Below are positions 31,534-41,955 of a stretch of 64,000 bases of DNA, one piece after another (position 1 is the first letter of the stretch; every line of letters starts with the position of its first letter). The translations under genes were made by a program, and so were the position numbers. The notes below the pieces were generated by a model. That model was not told where the DNA came from. It did not search any database and saw only the letters and a program-made list of their open reading frames with translations. This DNA is from Cercophora sp. LCS_1 (Eukaryota > Ascomycota > Sordariomycetes > Sordariales > Lasiosphaeriaceae), in the NCBI GenBank assembly GCA_036250225.1, contig JAPZLL010000046.1:124001-188000 (forward strand), written 5' to 3'.

Positions 31534-32515
31534 TCACAACCGCCCGTCCCTTCCCCTCCCAACTCTTTCCCCAACCCACCTCTGCACCTTCCCTACGGGC
31601 AACGCCTCCGTCTCTCGCCCAGTCCAGTACCGATCCTGCTCCAGCCCCTGCCAAATCAAGGCCTCGGTCCCCGGAATCACCCTCCACCCCAAGCCCTCCG
31701 CCACACCGGCCAACTCGGTCCACGGCGTAGGATTGTAACACATCTCAAGCATGGCACCCGGTCCCTTCCCAAGCATCATCTCAAACACCGCCCTCGCTTG
31801 CTTCTCCTCTGCACTAACAGGCGGAAAATCAGGAATGCACGCCACCACGGCCCCCGGCCCATCTAGACTCCTCGCCTGCTCGACCGTCTCAACATGGATC
31901 AAATCTTCACCATATCCGTGTTCTTTGCACCAAGAAATAACAGACTCGACTTCATCTGCGAAGCGATTCACCAGATAAATAGGACCGACGTTCATCCATG
32001 TCCTAAGGGCATAAACAGCCGATCGCGCGGCACCACCCGAGCCGAGGACCAGCGCTGGTTTGCCTTCCCACAGTGTGGGCGACGTGGTGCGAAGGAATGA
32101 ATCACGCACGCCGATGACGTCGGTGTTTGTGCCGGAGAGAATGCGTCGCGACGGGTCGGAGGGTGAGGGGGTGAAGAAGATGGTGTTGCAGGCGCCTACG
32201 GCCAGGCATTCGGGTGTGAGGTGTTGGAGGTGTGGGAGGATGAGGACTTTGTTTGGCATTGTTACGGAGGATCCTGAGATGTTAGCTATGGGTCTTCAAA
32301 TGGGCGAGGGGAGAAGTACCGTAGCAGTTTGGGTCTTTGAGGAGGTTGAGGAATGCTGGGATGTCATCTGAGTCGAGGCGTTGCTGGGCCCAGGGGAGGC
32401 CGAGCTCCGAGTAGACGACTGCGTGCAGTTCTGGTGACATGGAGTTTGTGAGTTTTTTGCCAAAGAGGTAGCTATACCTCGATGGGACGGGTACCGGTCG
32501 TGGTTGGGTTGACAT
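31534..32515 (-). CDS. qutB: quinate/shikimate dehydrogenase QutB (qa-3 type)
   Basis: Exons 32515-32320 and 32273-31534 encode 311 residues. The 46-bp intron (32274-32319; GTACTT, GCTAAC branch, CTCAG) joins CYG to SSVTMPNKV in frame. Substrate-binding SMSPELH (residues 25-31), the conserved Lys of SVTMPNKV and the GTNTDVIGV motif are present. The nucleotide-binding loop reads GSGGAARSAVYALR. It oxidises quinate to 3-dehydroquinate, the first catabolic step. I start at MSTQPRPVPVPSRYSYLFG, because the 29 residues upstream in frame look like leader sequence. It shares a 754-bp divergent promoter with qutC. Confidence 0.93.
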
Positions 32516-33269
32516 GGTGTGAGTGAGTGAGTGAGTGTGGAGATGAGATGTGAGTGAGAGCTTGAATGAGAATGTCCGATGAGGTGAGGATGGGACTGCC
32601 AAAATCCTCCGTGCGATGGTCGCTGAAATGACTTAAAAGTGATGCTAAATTCAGGGGCGATAAACATGAGCCGTTCGTCCCGTGTCGCAGCGATTCACCC
32701 GCCCAAGATACCCGAGTCCAGCGCCCGAAGGACCCGCACCTTCTCACACAAAAGCATTGCTCCGAGCGAACGGAGTCGGGTGGGTCCCGTCGGCCAATTG
32801 CCGGTGTCGGCTCAATGTTTTGCAGCGACTGCGGAGAAGCTTTTTTGCAGCGGATCCTCCTGATGGAGCGGGCCCAAAACGTTCTTCCGGGCGTGAACTC
32901 TTTTCCGCTCGGTTGCGGTGCAGGGGTTGCGCAAAACACAACTGACGTCAGCTCGGTCTGCGACAGATCACGGCTATCAACGGCATCACAGCTAGCGCTC
33001 ATTCTTTGAGGATTTGACGAACATTTGCTGCGACAGGCAGGAAGATGGGTAAACATTTGCGAGGAGAAATGAGCGGTAGATTAGAAATCTGATGTGCGAT
33101 GGACCCAGTGCACGCCATAACAGCGTCTCACTTACAGGTAGCAATTGACCGTTTCACCATCCTTCTTACCACCTCGTCTTGGTGAATCCCCCTTCCTAAA
33201 CCGCCACCACGCTTGCTTCGCCATCACACCTTTGGATCTTTCTCTCACACGAGCATCCCAACAGCAACA
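32516..33269. promoter_or_regulatory. divergent qutB-qutC promoter
   Basis: This 754-bp non-coding region lies between two catabolic genes. It contains the best QutA-like site in this promoter at 33047-33062 and a perfect left half-site GATAAACAT near 32661. Confidence 0.6.
33047..33062. promoter_or_regulatory. candidate QutA binding site upstream of qutC
   Basis: GGGTAAACATTTGCGA matches the first 12 consecutive positions and 13 of 16 overall of GGRTAARYRYTTATCC. It is about 210 bp before the qutC ATG. Confidence 0.5.
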
Positions 33270-34337
33270 ATGCCCTGCAAACTCGCCATCTCCTCCATGT
33301 CCCTAGGCTGGTCCCATGCCGGCCACTCCCTCGCCCACCGCCTCGACATGGCCCAAAAATACAGCTACCGCGGAATCGAGCTCTTCCACACAGACCTTCT
33401 CGCCGTCGCCTCAACAATCCCCAACCCAACCGACGACCCCTTCCTCCCCCAGCTCCTCGCTGCCTCAGCCATCCGCTCCATGTGCGCGGCCCGCAACCTG
33501 GCCATCATCTGCCTGCAGCCCTTCATGCACTACGAAGGCCTCCTCGACCGGACCGCACACGACCAACACATCGAAAAGCTCAGGTTGTGGCTACAGCTGG
33601 CGCATCTGCTCGGGACGGACATCGTTCAAATTCCATCGAATTTCCTTCCCGAGAGTGAGCTCTCGTCGGATATCGACTTGATCGTATCAGATTTGAGGGA
33701 AGTCGCAGAGATGGGAATGGCGTCCAACCCTCCGGTGCGATTTGTGTATGAAGCATTGGGGTGGGGGACTCGTGTGAGTAGATGGGAACAGGCATGGGAG
33801 GTGGTGGAACGTGTGGATATGCCAAACTTTGGGATCTGTTTGGATACGTTTAATATCGCGTGTGCTATCTACGCTGATCCCGCGTCGGAGGATCCGAGAC
33901 GGGCCGTCCCTGGTGGGGAGGAGGAAGTGAGAGCGAGTATGAGAAGGTTGGTGGAGAGAGTTGACCCGGCCAAAGTGTTTTATGTGCAGGTTGTTGATGC
34001 AAAAAGACTGGAGGAGCCACTGGTGGAGGGACACGAGTATTTCGTCGAGGGACAGCCGGCTCGGATGAGTTGGTCGAGAAAGTGTAGACTGTTTTATGGC
34101 GAGTTTGGGAGAGGGGCGTATCTGCCTGTGAGAGAGATTGCTATGAGCATTTTTGGGGAGAGGGGCCTGGGGTGGGAGGGGTGGGTGAGTTTGGAGCTGT
34201 TTAACGAGAGGATGAGTGATGAAGATGAAGGCGCTCCTGAGGAGCTAGCGAGACGAGGGGCGAGGTCATGGGGGAAGTTGGTTAGGGATTGTGGGTTGAG
34301 GATTGAGGAGGATGTCATGGCGAGTGCTTCATTGTAA
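33270..34337 (+). CDS. qutC: 3-dehydroshikimate dehydratase QutC (qa-4 type)
   Basis: A single exon of 355 residues starting MPCKLAISSMSLGWSHAGHS, the family N-terminus. An in-frame extension of 19 residues upstream looks like leader sequence. It has a TIM-barrel of the AP-endonuclease-2 / sugar isomerase type. Expected metal-site motifs are present: FVYEALGWG, FGICLDTFNIA, FYVQVVDAKRLEEP and GWVSLELFNE. The enzyme dehydrates 3-dehydroshikimate to protocatechuate, the step that commits carbon to catabolism. Its stop codon lies only 14 bp from the stop of the convergent qutE gene, so the transcripts must overlap at their 3' ends. Confidence 0.94.
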   Translation: MPCKLAISSMSLGWSHAGHSLAHRLDMAQKYSYRGIELFHTDLLAVASTIPNPTDDPFLPQLLAASAIRSMCAARNLAIICLQPFMHYEGLLDRTAHDQHIEKLRLWLQLAHLLGTDIVQIPSNFLPESELSSDIDLIVSDLREVAEMGMASNPPVRFVYEALGWGTRVSRWEQAWEVVERVDMPNFGICLDTFNIACAIYADPASEDPRRAVPGGEEEVRASMRRLVERVDPAKVFYVQVVDAKRLEEPLVEGHEYFVEGQPARMSWSRKCRLFYGEFGRGAYLPVREIAMSIFGERGLGWEGWVSLELFNERMSDEDEGAPEELARRGARSWGKLVRDCGLRIEEDVMASASL

Positions 34338-34351
34338 CGTTTTTGGGCTAT

Positions 34352-34807
34352 TTACATCTTGGATTCCTTGGTTTTGAGATCTCGTGCTACAAACTCCAAC
34401 GCTGCCGCGTATCCGTATGTTCCCAACCCGCAAATCACACCCACTGCTTTGTCACTGAGATAGCTGTGTTTTCGGAATGGCTCCCTTGCATGAACATTGG
34501 AGACGTGGATCTCAACAAAGGGAATGTCGACACTGAGAAGGGCATCGCGGATGGCAATGCTGGTGTGGGTGTAAGCGCCGGGATTGATGATGATGGCATC
34601 GACATTGCCTCTAGCTGCTTGAATGCGGTCGATGATGGCGCCCTCGTGGTTGGACTGATAGGCAGAGAGCTCAATTGAGTGAGTCTTGGCTTGCTCTTTG
34701 GCTTGCGAGACCACATCGTCAAGGGTGGTCGAGCCATAGACTTGGGGCTCACGAGTGCCCAACAAGTTGAGGTTGGGACCGTTGATGAGGAGAACGTGTT
34801 TCGCCAT
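34352..34807 (-). CDS. qutE: type II 3-dehydroquinase QutE (qa-2 type)
   Basis: A single exon of 151 residues starting MAKHVLLINGPNLNLLG, which is the usual start. The in-frame 19-residue extension upstream is rejected. Type II signature and active-site residues are all present: Arg19 and Tyr24 in GTREPQVYG, SNHEGAIID, INPGAYTHTS (Asn, Tyr, His) and EIHVSNVHAREPFR with the catalytic His101. It converts 3-dehydroquinate to 3-dehydroshikimate in the catabolic branch, distinct from the biosynthetic dehydroquinase domain of AROM. It is divergent from qutG and tail-to-tail with qutC. Confidence 0.96.
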   Translation of the reverse strand: MAKHVLLINGPNLNLLGTREPQVYGSTTLDDVVSQAKEQAKTHSIELSAYQSNHEGAIIDRIQAARGNVDAIIINPGAYTHTSIAIRDALLSVDIPFVEIHVSNVHAREPFRKHSYLSDKAVGVICGLGTYGYAAALEFVARDLKTKESKM

Positions 34808-34890
34808 GTTGACAAGCAGGCCAAATGTTTTGCTGAATTTGCAGTGACGAAGCTGTGGTTTCACACCAAACTCGAAATCCTTCTCATCTG

Positions 34891-34900
34891 TATAAATATA
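34891..34900. promoter_or_regulatory. TATA-like box
   Basis: TATAAATATA, readable on both strands, lies 84 bp before the qutE ATG and about 320 bp before qutG. Its distance suits qutE best. Confidence 0.45.
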
Positions 34901-34982
34901 CGTTTCTTACTATCACGCTCACTCGTGATGGCCCATCCTCACTGCAGTCCCGATGTTTCTGTGCATGGTGACCATTTCCGTC

Positions 34983-34998
34983 GCTTAAACCTTTTCCC
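34983..34998. promoter_or_regulatory. candidate QutA binding site between qutE and qutG
   Basis: On the minus strand, GGGAAAAGGTTTAAGC matches 12 of 16 positions of GGRTAARYRYTTATCC. Weak but well placed. Confidence 0.35.
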
Positions 34999-35218
34999 AG
35001 CAGGGAACCCGGCCTTGGCATTCCCCGCATTCCGGAGCCGATTTCTCGGAGGTGGCGATAAGCCGGGGTCGGCCCACAGCGGAGCTCGGCTTGCCGCGGG
35101 ACACATCAACACCAAGTGCCGGATCGACGGCTCATATCTCGACCACGCCGTTCACGTCAAGCGCACGAAAAAAGATTACAATCAACACCACATCCAATAC
35201 CACCGCACCCCCGGAAAA

Positions 35219-36252
35219 ATGCCCCAACCAACCCTCGACCTCGACCTCGCAGAACTCTACACCTTCACCCTGACCCTCGCTAAATCCGCCGGCGCCATCC
35301 TCGTAGCCGCTGCATCACCCACCACCCGCCTCTCACACACCCTCTCCACCACCGAAAAAGACAACGCAGTCGACATCGTCACCCAAACCGACACCGAAAT
35401 CGAATCCTTCATCCGCACCTCCATCGCATCCAAATACCCGACCCACTTCTTCCTGGGCGAGGAATCCTATTCCGCTTCCTCAGAAAAACAGTACTTGATC
35501 AGTGACAGCACGCCGACATGGTGCGTCGACCCTCTCGACGGGACCGTCAACTTCACCCATCTCTTCCCAATGTGCTGCGTCTCCATCGCTTTCATCCTAA
35601 ACGGTGTACCAGAAGTAGGCGTGATCTACGCGCCGTTACTAAACCAGATGTTCTCCGCACGGAGGGGACACGGCGCGTGGATGAATGAGATGGTGCCGCT
35701 ACCGCTTGCTCCGACACCGATCCCACGAAATGCGCCAAAAGGGTGTTTATTCGCGTGTGAATGGGGCAAGGACAGACGGGATGTGGAAGGGGGGAATTTG
35801 CATCGCAAGGTGGCGAGTTTTGTGAATCTGGCGAGTGAGATTGGTGGTAGAGACGGGAAGGGCGGGATGGTGCATGGGGTTAGGAGTCTGGGGAGTGCGG
35901 CGATGGATTTGGCGTATACGGCCATGGGGGCGGTGGATATCTGGTGGGAGGGCGGGTGTTGGGAGTGGGATGTCGCTGCTGGAACTGTGATCCTGGAGGA
36001 GGCGGGTGGGTTGGTGACGACGGCGAATCCACCAGGGGATTGGGAGACTGCAGAGATTGAGAGTGCGAAGCTGGGTGGACGGTTGTATTTGGCTGTGAGG
36101 TGAGTTTGTAATCTCTGTGCTGAATGATGGCTGACGTGATTAGACCGGCTGCGGATGGTGAGGGTGAGACGGGGAGGCAGGCACAGGAACGGGTTGTTAG
36201 GGAGGTCTGGAGGCGGGTTGAGGCGTTGGATTACTCGAGACCTGGTGCTTGA
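35219..36252 (+). CDS. qutG: inositol-monophosphatase-like protein QutG (qa-x type)
   Basis: Exons 35219-36099 and 36144-36252 encode 329 residues. The 44-bp intron (GTGAGT...ATTAG) joins LAVR to PAADGEGETGRQ in frame, and the C-terminus ends RRVEALDYSRPGA as in the QutG family. Metal-site motifs are KDNAVDIVTQTD, FFLGEES, DPLDGTVNFTH and WEWDVAAGTVILEEAGG. The Li-sensitive inositol monophosphatase fold is clear, but the physiological role of QutG in quinate use is unsettled in the literature. The start was chosen at MPQPTLDLDLAELYTFTL, because the in-frame sequence further upstream overlaps the divergent promoter. Confidence 0.94.
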
Positions 36253-36371
36253 GGGCGAATGCGGTGTTTGAGGAGGCGTTGAACGATCGTGGCGTGCCTC
36301 GGAAGGTACCTAGTTTTAAGCATCCAACCCAGGATCTGTTTGGTAATGCAAAAGTCCACATGGTCCATTCC

Positions 36372-37475
36372 TTAGGAAATCCGTTTTTGAGAATCTGCGT
36401 GGCCATTCACGCACACGACAGTGTAGTCCGCGGGGACAAGCACTAACCACTTCTGAACGTTGACGAGTTGGCCCTGACTTCCTAACCCCGGACGTTCTTG
36501 GGCGTCAAACATGCGCTGGATGGCATCGAGAGCCGCACAACAAGCCTCGCGCGAGGAGGAACTCATCTCTGAGCCTCCTCTCGATGTGTCGGAGCCATAC
36601 TCAGTGAGTCTTTCTCTCAGCTTTGCGCACTCCCTCCCCGCTGAGTTACACCGTTTGCACCACTGACAACCTCAGGTTCTGGGTAAAACCGTTCTGCCTC
36701 CGGACCAAGCCGGGCCCGGAGCTCAACCATGAGCCCAGGCCATGACCGGCCAGCAACGGCGACAATGCCTTTCTGAAGGCTGAGACAGTGGACAAGCTGG
36801 TCCAAGAACGCCGCAAGGTTCTGACCCGCAGTTGTGTTGAAAGAGGAAAACGCATCAAAGAGGACGTGCTGCCCTAGGAGGGTGGAGAAAAGGAATATTG
36901 CGACGAGGTGGTCCTGGTGCTGTTGGGTAACGACATCGTTATACGAGGCAATGGCGCGGGTCTGTAGACGAGTTGCCTCAGTGCGGTACATATCTTTCTG
37001 CGTGTTGTCCACGGTGAAAGTGCTTTGGTGCGCAGCCGAGAGCGCCAGGAGTTCGTCTATAAGAAACGGCGCGGTAAAAGCCTCTTTCGTGGCCATCTGC
37101 AGCACCTTGGCGACATCGGGCTGATCGGGGCTGATTGCGTCGAGAAAACTGTGGTTGAGGTGGTGCAGGAGTTGGAGATGCAGGATGCTGTAATTGTTTT
37201 CTCCGACATTTGGGTAGTCGTGTGCTTTGGTGAAGGAGACGGGGAGTGAGAGCTGGCTGGTGATGGGCTGGGCGGACGGGGTTGACCCTGGCGAGGTTGA
37301 GGTTGATGGCGTGTGATACAGCGTTGGCGCGGAGGAAGAGAGCGCGGGGCCGGGCAATGTTGCGGTCGCGTTCAGGAAAGAGCAGTCGCGTTTCGCTGCC
37401 GAACAGCTGCCGCACACGGGTCGACACTCGTCGCATTTTACGTGTCGCTGCTTGCATTCTTGGCAGCCGTACCTT
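36372..37475 (-). CDS. Zn2Cys6 transcription factor, boundaries uncertain
   Basis: A zinc cluster reads YGCQECKQRHVKCDECRP, then VCGSCSAAKRDC. Cysteine spacing is C-x2-C-x6-C-x6-C-x2-C-x6-C. No ATG precedes it in frame, so an upstream short exon is likely. The central region (residues LHLQLLHHLNHSFLDAI, FLIDELLALSAAHQS, VAIFLFSTLLGQHVLFD) matches fungal regulators of this class. The frame ends at 36617. Another minus frame then carries AKLRERLTEYGSD, CCAALDAIQRMFDAQ and WLVLVPADYTVV, which fits the usual C-terminal region, so a further intron near 36641-36705 is probable. The C-terminus stops early, at 36372, compared with relatives. It is convergent with qutG, 120 bp away. A link to quinate control is only positional. 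Confidence 0.6.
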
Positions 37476-37818
37476 AGTGCACACGCTGACGACGCGACCG
37501 ACTCAGAGGGGCAGGCTACCCCAGATCTGGAATTCTCGAGAAATGAAATTCTCTTATATCGACATCACGCTCTCTCAAAAGGCATGCACGCCGGAAAGGG
37601 AACGAAATGAAACGACAAGAAAAAAAAGAAAAGAAAAGAAAATGCCAATTCTATCCCCGATACAAATCTGTCCATCTCCACCATCCTCCTCCTTCCGAAA
37701 CCGCCCGTCCCCCTCAAGGCGAAATCGCCTGTTTCTTCCCAGCCCCCGGAGACAAGTCGCTCATTGAGTTCACTTCGCTACAGTTCCCATCCCCGCCCAT
37801 CAACCCACCCATAGACGG
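37476..37818. other. intergenic region
   Basis: Contains the probable first exon or promoter of the Zn2Cys6 gene and an A-rich tract near 37610-37650. Nothing else was recognised. Confidence 0.4.
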
Positions 37819-38620
37819 TCACCACCACCAGTAAACCCCCATCGCAACCAACATCGGCACAGCATCAAACACATAAATCGGCCACTCAGTACTCAGCAAG
37901 TACCCATCCGCCCCCATGACAAACTCAACCACACGAAACACCGACCACGCCATGATCAGTCCACTCACCCAGTACAACATCCTCACAATCTTCTCCCACC
38001 CGAGATCCTCCCCACGTGCACACGCTGCAGCAGCCACCACGCCCCTCTTCATCCTTCGATGAAAGGCCACAACTGTAACACAAAACAGCCCGAAAATGTC
38101 AATCTGCGCCACCAATCCCACAATCACAACCATCAACCCAGCCGCGCTCCCCTGTATCGTCAACGGCACAATATCGCCCGTGACGAAAAGTTTTGTCAGC
38201 CGGTCGGATCGGATCATCGAGAACTGCTCGCCTTTGACAGCGCGGATGACCCTGCCAAGCGTCATGTAGATCGCGGCGGCGAAGAAGACGGGCGCGAGGA
38301 GGATCATGGAGTTTTGGATGGCGAAAGGCATGAGACGGCCTGTTTTGTCGTGGGTGGATGCGCGGGCCGCGTAGCCTATGAATTCCACTGTGGCGAGGAC
38401 GTTGTTAGTGATGGGGACGTGGGAAGGGGACATGGAGGGTAGGCGTGCTCCAACCGCCTATGGCAAAGGGGATGGTGAACCAGGCGCGGGTCTTCCAAGC
38501 TTTCCAGAGATATGCGAAGGTGAGCAGCGCCCAGAGGATGGTGAAGATGGCGGCGGCAGCGATGGAGGGGAGGTATTTCCAGAGGTAGTAGCCGCCTTTG
38601 TAGGGTTCTAGGACTGCCAT
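37819..38620 (-). CDS. RTA1-family lipid-translocating exporter
   Basis: Exons 38620-38455 and 38387-37819 encode 244 residues. The 67-bp intron (weak GTTGGA donor, CACTAAC branch, CCACAG) joins FAIGG to VEFIGYAARAS, the typical RTA1 continuity. The start MAVLEPYKGGYYLWKYLPS is the family N-terminus. Seven membrane segments are expected; visible family motifs are KTRAWFTIPFAIGG, ILLAPVFFAAAIYMTLGR and a STEWPIYVFDAVPM motif before the last helix. RTA1-like proteins are linked to resistance to lipophilic compounds or phytosphingosine export. It is slightly shorter than most members (280-330), mainly at the C-terminal tail. Confidence 0.85.
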
Positions 38621-39911
38621 TGGGCCTGTGGGAGTGATGCAACGATAAAGAGAGAAACGAGTAGATGGAGATAGCCGAGAGGGAGAGAGGACGAGCGGAG
38701 GAGCAGATAATTGGAAGCACGGAGAGAGAACAGCCATCTTGAACTTATAGGACTGCATTGGATGTAAATATCGCTGACGCAAGCTGCAGGCGATCGAGTC
38801 CCATCTCTCTTCCCGGACCAAGAAGCTCTCGTGTTTGACGTTTGCATCCGTACAGGGAGCGATTTGATTGGTTGCCAGGGCAGGGAGCGGGGTGTGGAGG
38901 TGTTGCGTCGGCATTTATACACCTCTGGCCAGTGAATGAGGGCCGTATTTGGAGCGATGCGATTGGACAGCGTGACCTTGATACGGACAAACCCCTGAAA
39001 CGGGGCAGGCTGCCGCGCTTCCGAACCAAGCTGCTCAAGATTTCCAAGACTGCTTCGGCCATACTGCCTACTGCAAACTCAATAGTCACGACTTCTTAGT
39101 GTCTAGGAGTATGTGCGCAGCCGCCGACGTAGGCCTTGGCGACGCTGCCGGTAGGTCAGCTAACCCTCAAGAAAAAGAGAGAGAAGAAGACAAACCCCAT
39201 CAGCCAGCAAGCCGACCTCATCCCCGTCGCTGGGTAGGGCCAGCCGTAAGGGCCAGCGGTACACGATGTTGGCCAGCCACGGCATCGCCTGCAGCATGTT
39301 CATGACGGGTACTATTCTTCGAATATAACTGATGTCGGTGCCAAAAGCTCTTGGAGCGTCCAGCCCCGAGTGAACCATGTATGCGCTCGAAAAGCCAATT
39401 CCCATGCGAGCCTGGACTGCTGGCTATTGTCACCACCCGTAGCTGGGATACCTGGCAGCAACTGCCGTTCTCAGACAGCTAACGCACGCAGAATAAAGCC
39501 TCAGCTGTATCATTTAAGGCTTTTTTTGCATTGCCGAAGGGCTTTAACTGCATCGAAGAAAACGCTATTGACATGGAAATAGGCGTCGGTTCGATGTGAC
39601 GACGCCTGGACTGTGTTTAAAAGGGCTCCTACAGGATGCAAGGGGCCTTCTCCTGGACCGACGACCGCCGTTTGCGCCGCTTAAGGGGCCCTTCTCTTTT
39701 GGCTCGAGCCTTCATTTCGACATGGTCAGGTTGTTGGACCCCGCCCACCATCATACCACCCCCTTCATGCAGGTCCGTTCAGCCGCACCTTTCGGAGGTT
39801 GAGATGTCGCGCACTCTTCTTCGACTCCGCTTTTGCGAATGAGGGTACAGCAACCACAAACAACAAGACTTTTCCTCAGCAGCTTCCTGCCCTTTTGCCG
39901 ACTTCCTCAGC
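38621..39911. other. intergenic region (about 1.3 kb)
   Basis: Shared upstream region of the leftward RTA1 gene and the rightward HET gene. Only unsupported short frames are seen. Confidence 0.45.
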
Positions 39912-41955
39912 ATGGAGACCCCGCCATGGGAATACGAATACGAGAAACGCCTTACTGGACGCAACATTCGCCTGCTGAAACTTGAAGACCTCGAGCCTGG
40001 TGCCGATGCCGACTCCCTACTCTATTGCTCCCTGGAGCACCACCCATTAGACGGGTGTACCGAGTTCCATGCTCTTTCATACGTTTGGGGACAAGGACCC
40101 CAAACATCGCGGATCGTTGTCGACGGTCGGCCATGTCTCGTCACCGACAACCTCCTTGAAGCCCTTCTGTATATCCGGTTGAAATGGGACGCCGTCACCA
40201 TCTGGGTCGATGCCATTTGTATCAATCAAAACGACACAGAGGAGAAGACAGAGCAGGTCAGAATGATGCGAGACATATACAGCGAAGCGTCTCAGGTTAT
40301 GATCTGGCTAGGCGAGCCGTACGAGGATGACGACCTTGGGATGCAGTTCGCAGAGGAGCTCTGGGCTGCGCGAAAATCCTGGGATGAAGTCGCGACAACC
40401 TGGCTCGATCGGCTGGCCTTAGACGTCATCAATGTCCCCAATCACTTCTTCCAGAAAAAACGTGACGACGACTGGAGTGCCCTGGCTTCGCTGTACTCGC
40501 GGCCATGGTTTACCCGTGTTTGGGTCATTCAAGAGCTGCTTATGGCTAAGGAAGCCATCTTTCTCTACGGGTTGAGGAACATCAGCGCCGACGTCTTGCT
40601 GTACCCGGCTTACGCTGCAAAGGCCAACGTCGAGGTGGCGGAATACTTGGGGTTGACTGAAATGGCACCCAACAGCCCGATGCGGATTTCCTCGAACGTG
40701 GCCTCGCTGTATTTTGTGGCAAAGGGCAAAGGAAGTCGCAACTTTGAGCTGCTGACACTTCTTGACAACGCAAGATACTCGGCTTCGACGGATCCGCGCG
40801 ACAGGGTCTTTGCCCTGGTCGGACTGACTCATGATACCCCGCAGGACATCATTTCGTATGATCTCACAGAGAGGGAGGTCATTATCAATCTGCAAATCAG
40901 TGCACTCCAAGGAGGAAGCTTTCTTGATGCTCTCGCCCGTGTGGACGTCTCGACACTCGACACCGGACGGTCGGGCTTGCCATCATGGGTGCCTAACTGG
41001 ACGCGGCCAGATGGACATTGCCGTTTGATGGACGAGATGATCGATCCCAGGATGAAGGTCGTCACCTGGGCCCGCAAGAATTCCCATGCTTGGGGGGAAA
41101 GCAATTCGCCGATCACCGTCCGCGACGAAGTAAGCAGGCGCTCAAACAAAGACGCAACGGTGATCACTAACCACAATCTAGCTGCTTACCGCTTCGGGAA
41201 GGGTCATCGACCGCATACAGTCCATCATCCACCCCGACCTGTTCTTTCTAACTGGAAAGCATCCACTGCTCGAAATCTCCAGCCAGTTTCATGCATGGAT
41301 CGGCCACCTGACGCGCCTCACCTCGCCGCTAACCTCCTACCCTATTGGCTGTGCTATTGAAGAAGCGACCTGGCGGGCCTTGGTCGGGATCATGGAGGAG
41401 ATGGCGGATTCCGACGTCGCAATGGGCGCATTTTTTCCAAAATGGAAGCAAGCATGCACCCTCGTGTATCTGAAAGAAGTTCTCAAGAACCGCCACCTGC
41501 TGGAGGAGGAGCCCCTTCTGTCGGACGAGGAGAGAGAAATTCTGGGACGGATGGTTCGGGATGGCACTTTTTGGGTTGAGTCTACAGACCTATTCTTGAC
41601 CGCTGGTGTTCAACGCTTCATGAAAGGATTGCAGCTGTTTGCTGGTGGGAGGAAGTTTTGTCTTACGGAGAAGGGGTATATGGGGTGGATTCATGCCGAT
41701 GCGAAGGAGGGGGATGAGGTCGTTGCGCTGAAGGGGACAAGTTTACTGTTCGTGGCGAGGGATAGGGGGGGATCATTGAGGGCTAGGCTGGAGGAGGGAG
41801 AGGCTGCGTCGGGGCACGTGTTGGAGGATGATGGAGTCCGGCGTGGGTTGGTTCGGGTGAAAGCCCTTGTGGGAGCGGCTTGGCTCTACGGGCTCATGAA
41901 TGGAGAGCCCGGGAAGATGGAGGAGATCCCGGAGGAGGCGGTTACGTTTGCATGA
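39912..41955 (+). CDS. HET-domain protein, het-6-like layout
   Basis: Exons 39912-41129 and 41182-41955 encode 663 residues. The 52-bp intron (GTAAGC, CACTAAC branch, ATCTAG) is in phase 0 and joins VRDE to LLTASGRV. The HET core starts close to the N-terminus: LKLEDLEPGAD near 22, FHALSYVWGQG near 52, IWVDAICINQND near 98 and MRDIYSEASQVMIWLGE. Then follow LYSRPWFTRVWVIQELLMA and DPRDRVFALVGLT, typical of the het-6 subgroup. The C-terminal half (YLKEVLKNRHLLEEEP, DLFLTAGVQRFMKGL, GYMGWIHADAKEGDEV) is the usual ligand-region of this subgroup. It is structurally different from the three HET genes at the left of the window. Confidence 0.9.

Larger units (their letters stand above)
34808..35218. 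promoter_or_regulatory. divergent qutE-qutG promoter
   Basis: A 411-bp region with a TATA-like element at 34891 and a QutA-like site at 34983. An upstream open frame on the plus strand runs into qutG but is not family-like. Confidence 0.6.
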
